Below, piece after piece: positions 1 through 11,086 of a stretch of DNA of 64,000 nt. The DNA is from Sepioteuthis lessoniana (taxonomy: Eukaryota; Mollusca; Cephalopoda; Myopsida; Loliginidae). Under the pieces are notes generated by a model. That model saw only the letters and a program-made list of their open reading frames with translations. It made no database searches and was not told the origin of the DNA. Positions within the stretch are counted from its first letter, which is position 1; each line of letters begins with the position of its first letter. The stretch covers positions 91,907,785 through 91,971,784 of the forward strand of contig OY757911.1 of the NCBI GenBank assembly GCA_963585895.1, given 5' to 3'. The position numbers were made by a program, and so were the translations under genes.

Positions 1-1366
1 AAAGAGAACATGCTACACAATGAACACGCCCTCTGAACTCCAAGAAAAAACAGAGAAAGAAAAAATGTGTTTCATCAAGTTAATGGATTTGCTTTATATT
101 TAATACTTTTCAAAGGAATGTTGACTTTGAAGTCACTGGCATGTCTTAAATAAAAAGGGTATTTGATTGCATTGTGATAAGACATATTCCGTATCGGCTA
201 ACAGTATAACCAGTTGGAGTTCGAACGCAAGTAACAACTGATATTTTGAAGACTGACGTATATTCTTCAAACTGCTGAGTGGAGTTTCATCACACACTTT
301 CTATCCATCTTCCTTTGCGAATAAATATCATACCGCCAGCTTTAGAGGAGTTATTTAACTTGCTGTGAAAAATCAGTTCTCTGATTTCGACTCCAACGAA
401 AATTCTTGCTTTCAGTTTTGTATAACTTTTTTCTCATTGTGAGAAGTACTAATCTCCTGTTGTAGAGACCACCAGTAATCACCCAGCATATCTGGGTGGT
501 ATCGCATTTGATAATAATTATTCAAAAAGTAAAATTGAGGATATTTTTTATTGTTAAAAATTAGTTCTCAAACAAAGAAAGCAACAGAAAAGTAGATTGA
601 TTGATTTATTGGTTGATTAAATGATTGATTTTTTCTTATCTCTAGTTTTGTATAGCCATAATCATAATGATATAAATCACAACTGTAATACAATACATAC
701 GCACATACAGTTAAAAACCGGCGGACTCTGTTGTTCATGTACGAATGCGTTTATTAACATCTTGACTTCGGTTTTTCGACACGAGGTAAGAGACACAATT
801 CTTATTATGTTGATCATACTATCTGACCCCCACCAACCTGCGGCGCATCTTACGATGTTTAAGATTTCTGTCGGTAGAGATCCGAAAAAACCAACTACAT
901 CTTCAATGGTCAAAATCCAACTCTCAACTGACTCTTTTTCAAACTCCTCAAATTCACAGGACCATCTCTTCCAGGCATGACGTTATCCACACTCCAGCCC
1001 CATTTCTTGCCTGGGGGTTTATTATGACAATGGTGATTGTCATATCCTTTGCGCACGAGCGTAAATTGCCCCGATTGACTATACAACTGAATTCTTAACC
1101 CGAATTGTTCAAAGCCCAACCAAACTGAATGATAAAATATAATTAACGAAAAATGATTAATATGAAAAAAAATCATTCTTTAATTATAAAACACTAGTTT
1201 CAATCATTGAAAAATATCTTAGTGGAATCTTTTTCAGTGCCTATCACTTATCTCACCCACATGAGGTGGAAAAGCTCGAGATGAGAAAGCAATGTCATTT
1301 TGTACTTTGTTTGCTCTGTCAGTTTACTGTTAATGAAATCAGCGTCGTTTTCAGATTGACGTGACC
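1..1366. other. AT-rich stretch, no feature recognised
   Basis: No protein family, tRNA or repeat was recognised on either strand. The open frames here are short and show no domain-like composition. The stretch ends at the 4-bp target duplication of the first solo LTR. Confidence 0.5.
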
Positions 1367-1370
1367 CAAG

Positions 1371-2085
1371 TGTTATATAGTCATCTACAGCATCATGCAG
1401 CATCATAACGACACAATAATAGACAGACGCACGATGATAAAGACGCAGCAATAAACAACGCTCGCAGAAAGACGCAGGAAGACTTCTTTATGAAATATTT
1501 TACCTCTCACTTTATTTGTAAGGTTTCGAAAAGGGTTACTCAAAGTGTGCGTGTGAGAGGGAGCTAGAGTCCGAACATAACTGAAATATTTTGACCCCAA
1601 AGCTATGGCCGTCAGCGTTGTGTTTTTCTCGTTCTCCATGGCTGCTCAACCGGAGCCCTGGCTTTCCTTACTACACCTCGTCCAACGCCCACTCCAACTA
1701 TACTGCTTGTCCTCAACTCTACTCGCCTGTATCCAACTGTCCTCAATTCGTCGGCCTTATATTACCTTCAAACTCCCATGTGGTGACATGCCTCCGCAAC
1801 TTCTTCCGATATCTAGCGACCGGGATGTGTCACTTCTGCTAAATTTGGAATGGCCTGTGTGATCGTCATCGAGCGGAAATAACTGTCATCCAGTTCAGAG
1901 GTCACTCTCTTCCGGTGCGTCAGCCTATGAGAGTACAATGGGATTTTTTTTACCTCGTCCCATTTCATCAGCCAATTTCCGCCCACGCAATTTCCTCTCA
2001 TAACTGCCATTAGAATGTGTCACTTCCTTCCGGTGCATCACCTTGAATGGCATATTTGGCCGGGTCAACAGGTCAAAACATAACA
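1371..2085 (-). mobile_element. Solo LTR, copy 1 (fossil LTR retrotransposon)
   Basis: A 715-bp unit with TG...CA ends, flanked by the 4-bp duplication CAAG (1367-1370 and 2086-2089). It aligns along most of its length with the units at 2136-2871 and 27265-27956. Read on the minus strand it begins TGTTATGTTTTGACC and carries an AATAAA polyadenylation signal near its downstream end, as expected of an LTR. No internal retroelement region lies next to it, so it is a solo LTR left by recombination. The 4-bp duplication fits Ty3/Gypsy-type integration, but with no pol gene the superfamily is an inference. It looks old. Confidence 0.8.
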
Positions 2086-2135
2086 CAAGAAACTTCTATC
2101 CAATTAACCACATGCTTTCTGGTTTAGTAGACTCA

Positions 2136-2871
2136 TGTTATATTGTCATCTGCTGATTCATGCTGAAATATACATGTATATGCTGGATACATACTGACGC
2201 AATGAATAACAGATGCAGGAAGACTTCTTTATAAAATACTTGCCTCTCACTTTATTGCAAGGGTTCGAAAAGGGTTACTCAAGGTTTGTGTGTGAGAGGG
2301 AGCTGGAGACCGAACAGAAACTGTAATATTTTGACCCCAAACTTATGGCCGTCAACGTTGTGTCTTTCTCGTTCTCAAGATGCTCAACCGGAGGTCCAGA
2401 GGCCCACTCTGCTGGGTGATGGTTTCCTTTACTGCATCTTATCAGCAACTTCTCTGGTTGCCAAACTCCATCGGGGTTCCCGAGGGCCCCCTCGGCCGGG
2501 TGTGGTTTCCCTACCACACCTCGTCTAACTCCGACTGGAACTCCAACTGTACTGCAACTCCACTGGCACTTGACTTCCGTCTTGACTGCGCTATATAATA
2601 GTTCAACGCCTACTCGATCGCCCACTCGATCTTTGAAATCGAATGTTTAATCGCCATCAAGCGGAAAAAACTTTCATGCAGTTCACATGTCACTCTCTTC
2701 CGGGGCATCAGTCTATGAGTGTACCATGAGGATTTTTTAGCTCGTCCCATTTTGTTAGCCAATTTCCGCCCACGCGATTTCCTCTCCTAACTGCCATTGG
2801 AATATGTCACTTCCTTCCGGTGCATCACCTTGAATGGCATTTTGAGCCGGGTCGAAGGTCAAAATGCAACA
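2136..2871 (-). mobile_element. Solo LTR, copy 2 (same family)
   Basis: A 736-bp unit with TG...CA ends and its own 4-bp duplication CTCA (2132-2135 and 2872-2875). On the minus strand there is a TATA-like box near 2595 and an AATAAA signal near 2260, so promoter and polyadenylation parts keep LTR order. It lies 50 bp from copy 1 in the same orientation. The two are not the ends of one element, because each has separate target duplications. No coding region is attached. Fossil. Confidence 0.82.
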
Positions 2872-2889
2872 CTCAGTTTTCCTTTGTTC

Positions 2890-3010
2890 GGTTACTTTGT
2901 TTATTTTGATATCAATCTTTGTTGGTTATTTAACACCAAAGCGATCTTTGTAGAAGAACAGTAGTGGTAATATTTAACCCAAAGAAGCGGGAAAGAGAAA
3001 GTTCATACTT
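2890..3010 (-). mobile_element. SINE family B fragment
   Basis: The 3' part of the tRNA-derived SINE B, directly beside solo LTR 2. It contains the typical 'GGTTATTTAACACCAAAG' and 'AGAACAGTAGTGGTA' segments. The tRNA-like head is missing or too diverged to see. Confidence 0.6.
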
Positions 3011-3711
3011 TTTATTATTAGTTCGAAAGTGAAAGTAATAATGCGTCAGAAATTCGATCTTGTTTTCATCGATGTTTCAGGGCTGCACATTAGTTACTTC
3101 ACAACAGGAACTTTTGTGAATTTTTCCATCAAGCATACATTCTTGACCATACGTTGAATAAAAATGCGTTTTCAGTTTTGTATCACTTGTCAATGCGCCA
3201 AATTTTATTTTTAGGAATTATAATTTACTATAAATATTACTTTAAAAAAGTTATAGATGTAAAAGGGTAAAAAGGGAAATGTTTAAGGATCTATCAGTAG
3301 AAGTTGATGTATATTTTACAAAACGCTGATGTACCAGAAGAATTCTAAACCCAAATTTGGAACCAGATTGTTTGATTTTGTCGAAAACTCGAGTTTTTAC
3401 CTCAATAGCAAAAATCTTGTCGTCCAGTATTATCACTCTTTTTTATCCGCGCATACATTTATTATTTTCCTTTGATTAGTCAATAATGACCTCACCGTGA
3501 TTTGTCTCATAGATCTTATATTGGACAGCATTTGCTGGTGATTCTATTCCTTCTTTCAAATTGTTGTATCTAAACCCTCTTTAAGTTATTTTGTGTGATT
3601 TTTTTTGTCTTTTGTCGTTGTTTCTTTATGTTTTAGTTTCCGGGTTTCGCTTGGTACGATTCCTTGATTATTGCCTTTTTTGTTTATTTCAGTTTTTTAT
3701 TTGTAGCAGAC
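3011..3711. other. AT-rich stretch, no feature recognised
   Basis: Unique AT-rich sequence. No protein homology or repeat was recognised on either strand. Confidence 0.45.
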
Positions 3712-3850
3712 CTTATTATTTTGCTTGTGAACCTTATTATTTTTCTTGTAGACCTTAATATTTTTCTTGTGGACATTATTATTTTTCTAGCAGACCTTAT
3801 TATTTTTATTGCGGATCTTAATATTTTTATAGCGGAGCTTATTTTTTTCA
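3712..3850 (+). repeat. 21-bp minisatellite (about 6.5 units)
   Basis: Six consecutive 21-bp units of the type CTTATTATTTTTCTTGTAGAC, with a partial seventh, differing by a few substitutions each. Because 21 is a multiple of three, the array is open as a run of hydrophobic heptads (LIIFLVD type) inside a 74-codon frame at 3664-3888. There is no other evidence of a gene, so the frame is read as a by-product of the array. Confidence 0.85.
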
Positions 3851-4329
3851 TCTGTTTTGTCTATTTATTCTTGAGTCTCTGTTACTGATATACACCAGTC
3901 ACATTTTATTTTCTCATAGTATAAAACCTATTTATAAAACCTCTTTTAGTGAAAGAGTTTTATGTATGGTATTCCATTTTCTTGTCTTTTCATCCTCTAA
4001 TTGTCCTCTTTATCCGGTTTAAGGCCCTTGAGGAAAACCGCATAATAGAAACTGTCAGTGTCTTTTTTCCTTGTATTATTGTTGATTAATTTTGTTTCAG
4101 AAATCGTCCTAATTCTCCCCCGTAGTCATTTCCTAATGGTTCTTCTCTTCACGCTTCCAACTTTAACTGATTGGCATTAAATATTTCAAGTATCCATTTC
4201 TATCCCATTCGTTATCACTTATTTATTTTGATCCATGAACAAACACGCTTCATATACTATCTTGACATTTTCACTGGTGACCGTTATGATCTCTCCCAAT
4301 GTTTTAGTTTTGCAAATAACTTATTTACT

Positions 4330-4865
4330 TTATCGAGTTTTTCACACCAGCATTAGCAGATAGTCTTTTACTGGAGCCTGTGACCGGAGGACTCTTCTCA
4401 GTATTCTGGCCAATCTTAACAATGCTGTAGTTTCTAGAGACTCGATTCGTCCACCAATGTCCAACACTTCCAGCTCTTTTACCAGGCCTTTGCAGACCGT
4501 TCCAAGCGCGATAATTACAATCGGTATCACCTTGACTCTCATGTTTGACAGGTTTCTTAGTGATCAGACAAGGTTCAAGTACTAGTCCCTCTTTTCGCTT
4601 TCTTTAACTTTCATTCAATAGTCCGTTAATTATCTCCTGATCTAGCCTTCCGGCCAGAATTAGCTAATCTGATCTCAGTGAATTTTCGTCTTATTCTCGG
4701 ACTCTGGTTCATGCCTATATCATTTGGTAGTATTATCAAATTTCGATTTTTTTGCACAATTCCTACTGGATCACTTTCCTCACCCTGTCGAGTCTAGTCA
4801 TATACTTTCTTTACGCTAGTTTGCTACACTTGCTTATTATGTGATTAATTGTTTTGTGTACATCA
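4330..4865 (-). mobile_element. LINE 3' end, restriction-like-endonuclease (RLE) type, broken
   Basis: Minus-strand translation gives, in order, an HIISKCSKLA zinc-knuckle-like motif (4813-4850), a segment resembling RHDRVRKVI..ELCKK (about 4740-4800), and MRVKVIPIVIIALGT...LLRLARILRRVL (4342-4542). This order is what I know from the C-termini of non-LTR retrotransposons with an RLE domain (R2, R4/Dong-like). Stops and frameshifts interrupt it and only the 3' end is present. The clade is inferred. The C-terminal open frame of 66 codons is part of it. Confidence 0.65.
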
Positions 4866-5224
4866 CCATATAACCGACGCTAGATATCCTGCTGCGCATT
4901 ATCTATTCCTGCTTTACGGTCTTTATAGCATTGTTTTGAAGAACAAAAGAAGAGATTCACTTTCTCTCATACCGTCTCCTTTCTTTACAATGTCCAGGTC
5001 ATCTCGTGTTTGATTTCGCCAGCTTGTCACTTGATATATTCGTACAGTTGTTTTCAGTCCTATTTCAGATTTCAAGTCATTGTTATTCTGTTTGTATTTA
5101 TGCTGTTAGTGTTTCTTTGCTCTTTTCAATGTGGTGTTCAAATCTTAGTTGTTTCGAGTCCTCTTCCTCCTTCTTTTCTTGACATATTATTATCATTAAT
5201 ATTATTATATTACTCTTTGCGAGT

Positions 5225-5465
5225 TTATCCTATCAGGGTTAGCAGATGGTCTTTACTGGAGTAATATTAACAGCAAATCTCCTCAAGTTTCCCGAACTAT
5301 TCTCAGTATTCTAGCCGATCTTAGTAATGCTGTCGTTTGAATGGTCCCGTTTCAATCCCCGATTTCCAACTCTTCTAACGCCTTAACAAGCCTTTGAGGA
5401 CCGTTCCTAGAGCTCCAATTACAATTGATATCACCGTCACTTTCATGTAACATCTTTTCACATCA
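5225..5465 (-). mobile_element. RLE-type LINE 3' end, second copy
   Basis: Repeats the last part of the 4330-4865 fragment: the plus strand reads 'GTTAGCAGATGGTCTTTACTGGAG' style sequence and the minus strand again encodes a degenerate 'MKVTVISIVIGALGT'-like end. Same orientation, with independent decay. It is 5'-truncated to about 240 bp. Confidence 0.6.
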
Positions 5466-5539
5466 ACGTTAGCCGGTGGGTTTTCCCAAGAGTCATCAAT
5501 TTTCTTCTGGTTTTGTTCATTCGTATAAGTTCATGACTT

Positions 5540-5850
5540 TTTAAGAATTGTCCTGAATATCTTACAAGTGCGACTGTTCATGAGGTTTATCCTTTTGATG
5601 GGATTATCATTTCAATTTATGCGAGTTTTTCACGGTAGTCTATGTGACAACATGTTTCCTCACTTCACCAGGACTCGTCTTAGTTTTCTAACTGATCTCA
5701 GAATGGCTGGGGTCTGTACAATCTTAATTCTTCTAAAGATCTCCTGGTCCTCCTAACCTCTTTGCCAGTATCTTTAAGATTTATCCAAGGCCTCTAACTA
5801 TGATCGATATCTATGTTACCTTCATGTTCCATTGTGGCAGTTTTGTTCGT
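5540..5850 (-). mobile_element. RLE-type LINE 3' end, third copy
   Basis: A third and more diverged repeat of the same 3' end, recognisable by a minus-strand 'MKVT.ISIIVRGLG' start near 5840 and the 'CTCAGAATGGCTG' region that corresponds to the ILRRVL segment. With the two previous copies it makes a row of three same-strand 3' ends. Confidence 0.5.
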
Positions 5851-6147
5851 GGTCAGTCAAGTTTCTCCAGCCGAATGACTTCAAATTTACGTTGTGTTTG
5901 TTTTGGGGAGAAATTCGTGGGCTGAGATTTTTGGTCAAAGCTGTAAGTCATGCTTCAACTCCATGAAGAAAAAAAGAAAGTCAAAACTATTTTCCGAATA
6001 CACACGTAGTGTCGTTTTGATTCATGCTTCTGGTTTATCTTGGTCGGAAAGGTCGTGTGAAATTTCGTAACATGGTCAGTTTTCTCTCGCTCAGCATCTT
6101 GCAGCTGACGTTTTACTCTTTCGAGAACCGCTACCATTCCTGGTGAC

Positions 6148-7152
6148 CAGTGGCGACTCTAGCCTATTTTTGCTACTCGTGCACCCCCCGCCCTCTGTCA
6201 ACTTCAGTTCCCAACCCGTGGTCCGTGGACCCAAAGTAAGTCATCATAGTTGCTATTGCGTGATTCTCCATTGTATAGCACAGATTGACAAACGTACCTT
6301 GCATGGTGTTTTTTTTGTAAACAATCAAGATACTATATAATTTGTAGTCTTGTTAATACAGTAGATAAGATAATTTTTTTTCTTTCAGAAGTATAGAAGA
6401 AAAGAGAAGATGTTCATTACTATGACGAAAAAAATATGTTTATTAGAATAAAGAAATTGATGACAATATACACAGACACAGCTAGTAGTTACAATTTCGC
6501 TTAAGATAAAGATTATTTGTTGAAAATGTATTCAAATAAACAAATTTTAGTTACAGAATGTAATATATGCAACATTCATTAAAGAAATAGAGATCTGTTA
6601 GTGAAAAAATGAATTAAAACACGCCGTTTTACCAACATTTACCATAGCGATGATGATGACGTCGGCGACGGCTATAATCTGCTATCCCCCCTCTCTCTCT
6701 CTCTCTCTCTCGGTCCCTCTCCCTCTTCCCAAGAAAGCTGTCAGCAGTCACATTGTGCTAATTTTTTTGAGCACGGTATTTTGAGTTGCTTTGCCATTGG
6801 CTACAGCCAAAAGCGGATTTCTCTAACATTACTGTTATTATAAGGGTCTAGTGCCTGGCACGGATTACGCGTGTTCAACATTATAGCCGATTTTATGGGA
6901 TGTTCAATGGATCTGACGGTGGCCGGACAAAGACCATCTGTTCAAAACAGCATCGTTGTATTATTCCCAGATATATTTATGAACTTTTGGCTACTTAGTT
7001 ATCGAAACTTGAATAGATACGTAATTTAATTTAGATCAGACTAAGCATGTGTGCTTGAAATTAATGGATGATTTTTAATCTATTTTGAATAACATTGACC
7101 AAGTCATTGGTCGTGCCGGGCACGAGTAGCACTAGTCCCATCTCCGCCCCTG
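6148..7152. mobile_element. Non-autonomous hAT-superfamily DNA transposon
   Basis: A 1005-bp element with hAT-type termini: left CAGTGGCGACTCTAG, right (reverse complement) CAGGGGCGGAGATGG, with a further shared subterminal GCTACTCGTGC on both sides. It is flanked by a perfect 8-bp target duplication, CTGGTGAC (6140-6147 and 7153-7160), the length diagnostic of hAT. No transposase is seen inside, so it needs enzyme from elsewhere. A short (CT)n run lies at about 6688-6713. The two termini differ at several bases while the duplication is intact. Confidence 0.85.
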
Positions 7153-7160
7153 CTGGTGAC

Positions 7161-8374
7161 CCACAAATGCTTACTACCCTGGACTCAATCCGCCACTGCT
7201 TTAACTCGTGATGGCTCAGTTAAATATATATGAAGCCCCAACTTCCGGAAAAGTAAACAGCTACTCTTACCAAAACTACCCTCCCCTATGATATCCTTGT
7301 CAACTGACTGATCGTACTAGTACCGAAGACTTCAGCAAATAACTTTATATCATTTATATCATTACTATTCTAGTTCAAGTGAGTTTTTCGCACAAATCTA
7401 AGAGGCATTAGCGCAAAGGGAACTGCACTCATCCTAGTCTCGGATTTGAACTTATTTCGCTGTTCATTTCCAACGATGATAGCCGTTACGCCATGTGCTT
7501 ATAGTGTAGTCACCGTTGACTGCTATGATGGCTAATCGTCAGATGGGCAGGGAGTTAAATCAATCAAACAAACAAACAAACAAAAAATGCACAATTTGTT
7601 TCAAGCGGTAGGACTTCCGTGGCCTAATTATCTTCTTTCAGTCTCTGATGGAAGCAGGTTGTTATGGATAATGGATAAAATGTGCTGATCATTCTCATTT
7701 AAACCAGTTCTTCTGGCATCGTTGAATTTTCCCCTGTTCTCTATTATCACGAACCTTTGTCTCCTCGCACTTGAGAAATTCCTTCGCCTTTGATTTGAGT
7801 TCAAATAGCACCTCCGCTTTTGTCTCCTGTGGGTGGAATCATCCAATCAGTCCCCATCATCACTTGGATGGCTGATCATGTCTTGTAAGATCAGGAAGTT
7901 AAAGGTAACTGCTGTTTTCTGTCGAGAGGGCAAGTTCAAGCATATAATCTTACACCTTTACTACTGGAATTAAATTTTGCCGACCTGTCTTTCTTTCAGC
8001 TGTTAGCTTTTTTGATTACTTATCTATTTTCATCTGGGTACTATTCGCTTTCAATGTTACACGTTAAAGTATGCTTTTAGTATATAAATTTAGGAATATT
8101 TAATAACTTTAAAAATGTTTCAGCGGGAGTTAAGATTTATGATGGTAAAGCGGACGACTACCTTGTACCGATTGAGTTAGCTAAACAAAATCTTTATATT
8201 TTGTTGAGCCGAATAAAGTAGATATTTTATTGCAGATTCATTTTGTCTCTGAAATCATCCTAATTCTATTCGTTGATTGATTTATATTGTCATTCTCTCT
8301 GCTTTGTGTTTCATTCGATTTAGTCAAAAATGCACTTTTTTTGCTCAGTATCAAAAAACTCAGTGTTACAAATT
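7161..8374. other. Mostly unrecognised; possible decayed tRNA-like SINE near 7395-7530
   Basis: No gene was recognised. Around 7395-7530 the minus strand resembles an eroded tRNA-derived SINE head (a B-box-like 'GTTCAAATCCGAGA'). A 72-codon minus-strand frame (7628-7846) is basic and shows no family I know. Confidence 0.35.
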
Positions 8375-8391
8375 GTTAATAGATAAAACTT

Positions 8392-8710
8392 GGAGGTGTC
8401 CGTGGTGTAAGATTGGAGGTGCCCGTGGTGTAATGGTTATCGTCATAGGAAATGGACACGGCGACACGAGTTCAAATCCTGGAAGAAGCTGATTGCATTT
8501 CACATTGCACTAATACTCTTGGGTAAGGTATGAATCCAATTATTCTTCCTCCATCTATGTTTAAATAGTAGGGCAGACTGATTTCCTCAGCCTTGGTGAG
8601 GCGACTAGTCTAGGAGAAGAACAAACTCTGAATTCAAACCTGTTAAACTCCGCTTCAAAATTGACCTTGTGTCATATCCTGCTCGAGCGGAGGGGTTGGT
8701 TAGATTCATG
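8392..8710 (+). mobile_element. SINE family A, full length, with duplicated head
   Basis: tRNA-derived SINE. The head has an A-box-like 'TGGTGTAATGGTTATCG' and a B box 'GAGTTCAAATCC'. The central block 'CTTGGGTAAGGTATGAATCC' follows, then the 3' body ending CGAGCGGAGGGGTTGG. It is flanked by a 17-bp target duplication with one mismatch (8375-8391 and 8711-8727). The first 23 bp of the head occur twice in tandem (from 8392 and again from 8415), so there are two partial A boxes. Transcription would be by RNA polymerase III from the internal boxes. Confidence 0.85.
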
Positions 8711-9112
8711 GTTAATAAATAAAACTTAACATTTAATCCATGCCTTTCTATATGATATGTAAAGAGATAATATGATATCAGGACGGCTACACTAGAAATA
8801 ATGTATATGTAATGGTGATCAAACACAGTAGACTGGATAAATTATCACTTAATTCTGTTAAGGAGATAAAATCAACGTATAAACCACAGGTGGAGACTGT
8901 CACATGCTGAAATTGCATGTACTTCATGGATGTTAAAGAGAAAGATCAGTTAGGTGGAGCCTGAGGGCAAAATCCTAAGGTTGAATTGAAGTAGGCGACA
9001 TCAGAAGCCTTGCAAGAAGAAATCCTTTGACTTACTTGAAGCATAAATCATTTTACTTTAGCAAATAAAAATTCTTATGAAAACACGTTAAAAGTTATTT
9101 CCTGCGGTAGAG

Positions 9113-9310
9113 TTGAACTACAATCTGTTTTGGGGTAAAAAGAAATATATAGTGCAGGTGATGAAAAAGAAAGAGGAATTAGATTTTAAAACTTATTTCG
9201 GTTTATTCTGTTGTCTCATATTCCTACATTGCCGCAAACCAAAAGGAAACAGAAACGGTAATAATTCAAACAGTAGTTACACTTCTTGGAGAAGTTACAC
9301 AGAAATGTGA
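9113..9310 (+). other. Short open frame, unsupported
   Basis: A 65-codon frame in otherwise unrecognised AT-rich DNA between two SINEs (8728-9567). It is lysine-rich with one hydrophobic stretch (FGLFCCLIFLHC). No homology is recognised, and no splice or promoter evidence supports it. Listed only so that the stretch is described. Confidence 0.08.
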
Positions 9311-9570
9311 GAAAGGCACATAGTTACATATCGTTCTTTTTGAGAGAGATGATATCATGGTAATTACTTGAAAGCTATTGACAGCCAGATATACATCTAG
9401 AACTATTATATATTTATTCTATTCTTTTCCAGGATAGGGGTTACCAAATATGTTTATATATGTTAATTTTTTTCACTGGTCTCATCATTGTGGTCGGAGG
9501 ATCATTACCAATGTCTTGCTTTTAAGAATCGATAACCTGCCGAAACCAATCACTCTGCAGTTCTATATAA

Positions 9571-9828
9571 AGTAAGTAAAGTTAGCGACTGTAGTCGGGG
9601 GTGACCCGAAGGCTCCCTTTTCGATAGCGACTACACTAAGGTGTAGGGGAGGGCGCTACTTCCTTTCCAAGGATTGACCTACTGTACCCTTGATCCGTAC
9701 TTTATAATACTGAGTGTTAAGAAAGGAGGCATCACGTACCATTTTTGAGTCTTTGGTATGAGTCGACCTGAGATTGAGCCCAGGTGTCCCGGACCATTGG
9801 CGAACATTCTAGATATTATACCAATGTC
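9571..9828 (-). mobile_element. SINE family C (tRNA-derived)
   Basis: Minus-strand element. The tRNA-like head lies at its right end, with a B-box-like 'GGCTCAATCTCAGGTCG'. The body passes through 'GAGTGTTAAGAAAGGAGG' and ends near 'GACTACAGTCGCTAACTTTACTT'-type sequence at 9571. Close relatives are at 21530, 52018 and 63652. It has no coding content. Confidence 0.75.
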
Positions 9829-10204
9829 CAGACATCAGCAGTTCTATAACTGATTTAAACTCTGTTTTCTTTGTCTTAGACCAGTTGCCATACAAAGACT
9901 TTCATCTCTATTGGCATAAAATAAGCTTAGACCGTTGACATGCCGTTAAGATCAATCAACCAATCAACATTATCTAATAATACTAGATAAAGCAAAAATT
10001 AGTCAAATATACATATCAAAACACAACTATAAAAACATATAAAAGATAAAACTTTAATATAAGAAGTAAACTTTTTCAAAATTTGTCACAAAATACTAAT
10101 TGTTATGAAAGATTTTAAAAAGAAAATTAATAATAGATTGTATATCTGGGGTTAAAATTCTGATTTTCTTACATTGCAAAGATGTACATGATCCATTCAA
10201 TTCT

Positions 10205-10229
10205 GCAATATATATATATATATATATAT
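10205..10229. repeat. (TA)n microsatellite
   Basis: An AT-dinucleotide run directly abutting the left end of the family I repeat. Confidence 0.9.
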
Positions 10230-10546
10230 TGTCATCCACAGACAGACTGTTTCGTTTTATCAGAACTCTTCAGTGTGGCTAGACACGTAGGACGCTCGAA
10301 GCCGGGATCGAAACCCATCCAACTTTACGTTAGACTAAATCTCAGACCTCTCGGCTGACAAGCGGACCACGTTGGCTAAGGGAATTTTTAAGGTATTTAT
10401 TTAGCAACAGCAGCAGCAGCCGTTTGTTTTTACATTTTTATACCTTATCGGCTACCAGAGAGCTCAATTCTTTCGAAGAGCTTTGCATTATGCAAACGGC
10501 AGCCGACAATTCCTTCGCCAGAGTGCTCAACCCGCATGGGGGAGCG
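10230..10546 (-). mobile_element. Family I repeat (tRNA-like, SINE candidate)
   Basis: About 317 bp from 'ATTGTCATCCACAGACAG' to 'GGGGGAGCG', with (TA)n on both sides. A second copy lies at 48358-48663 and a partial one at 48664-48790. On the minus strand it has a B-box-like GGGTTTCGATCCC with a weak A-box-like segment about 50 bases upstream, so I read it as a tRNA-related SINE. It contains a short (CAG)n-like run. Confidence 0.6.
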
Positions 10547-10581
<35 letters not shown>

Positions 10582-10769
10582 GATTATCAAGTGCTGATTA
10601 CGCGGAGACCCTTCACTCTCTTACGCCCTCACTCCATATCATCCATCTAGTGTCCTCACTGAGCTGATGCATGTAAATATTGCTGTTTAGCCTACTCTGG
10701 TGTGTCCACGTTGTAGTCCATAATCGAATCTCTCTCATAAATTAAAACGGTATTTCTTCCAAGATGTGG

Positions 10770-11018
10770 GCGTATCATTACTATTGTACAGATGCATCAC
10801 CTGGACTCTAACGAAACGCTTAGAGAACTAGATGGTAACTACATAACAAAGCTTTGTGCCTTGATGAACAAATCCAGAAAGTATCTCACCACAAAACAGA
10901 GGCTATTCGACCATATACCTCTCATCTTACAAACCGACCAAGTAAGATGAACAAGACATGTTGGCACTGCTGGAGAAGTAAGGATATACTTATAAGTGGC
11001 GTTTTCTTATGGACATAC
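10770..11018 (+). mobile_element. LINE A 3' fragment
   Basis: Degenerate match to the C-terminal end of LINE A: LDGNY, then NKSRKY, then 'QVR*TRH' and 'SGVFLWT', the same order as in the 41476-42440 copy. Frameshifted and 5'-truncated. It ends in (TA)n(TG)n. Confidence 0.7.

Positions 11019-11077
<59 letters not shown>
11018..11077. repeat. (TA)n(TG)n microsatellite
   Basis: A TA run followed by about 20 TG units, between a LINE fragment and a DUF4817-type transposon. Confidence 0.95.
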
Positions 11078-11080
<3 letters not shown>

Positions 11081-11086
11081 AAATAT

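Noticed and set aside
1591-1862. Two overlapping plus-strand frames of 83 and 85 codons
   Set aside because: They lie antisense inside a solo LTR and exist because the LTR sequence is stop-poor there.
8392-8470. A possible functional tRNA gene at the SINE A head
   Set aside because: The same head recurs in many copies attached to the same body, and the target duplication encloses the entire element, so it is a SINE.
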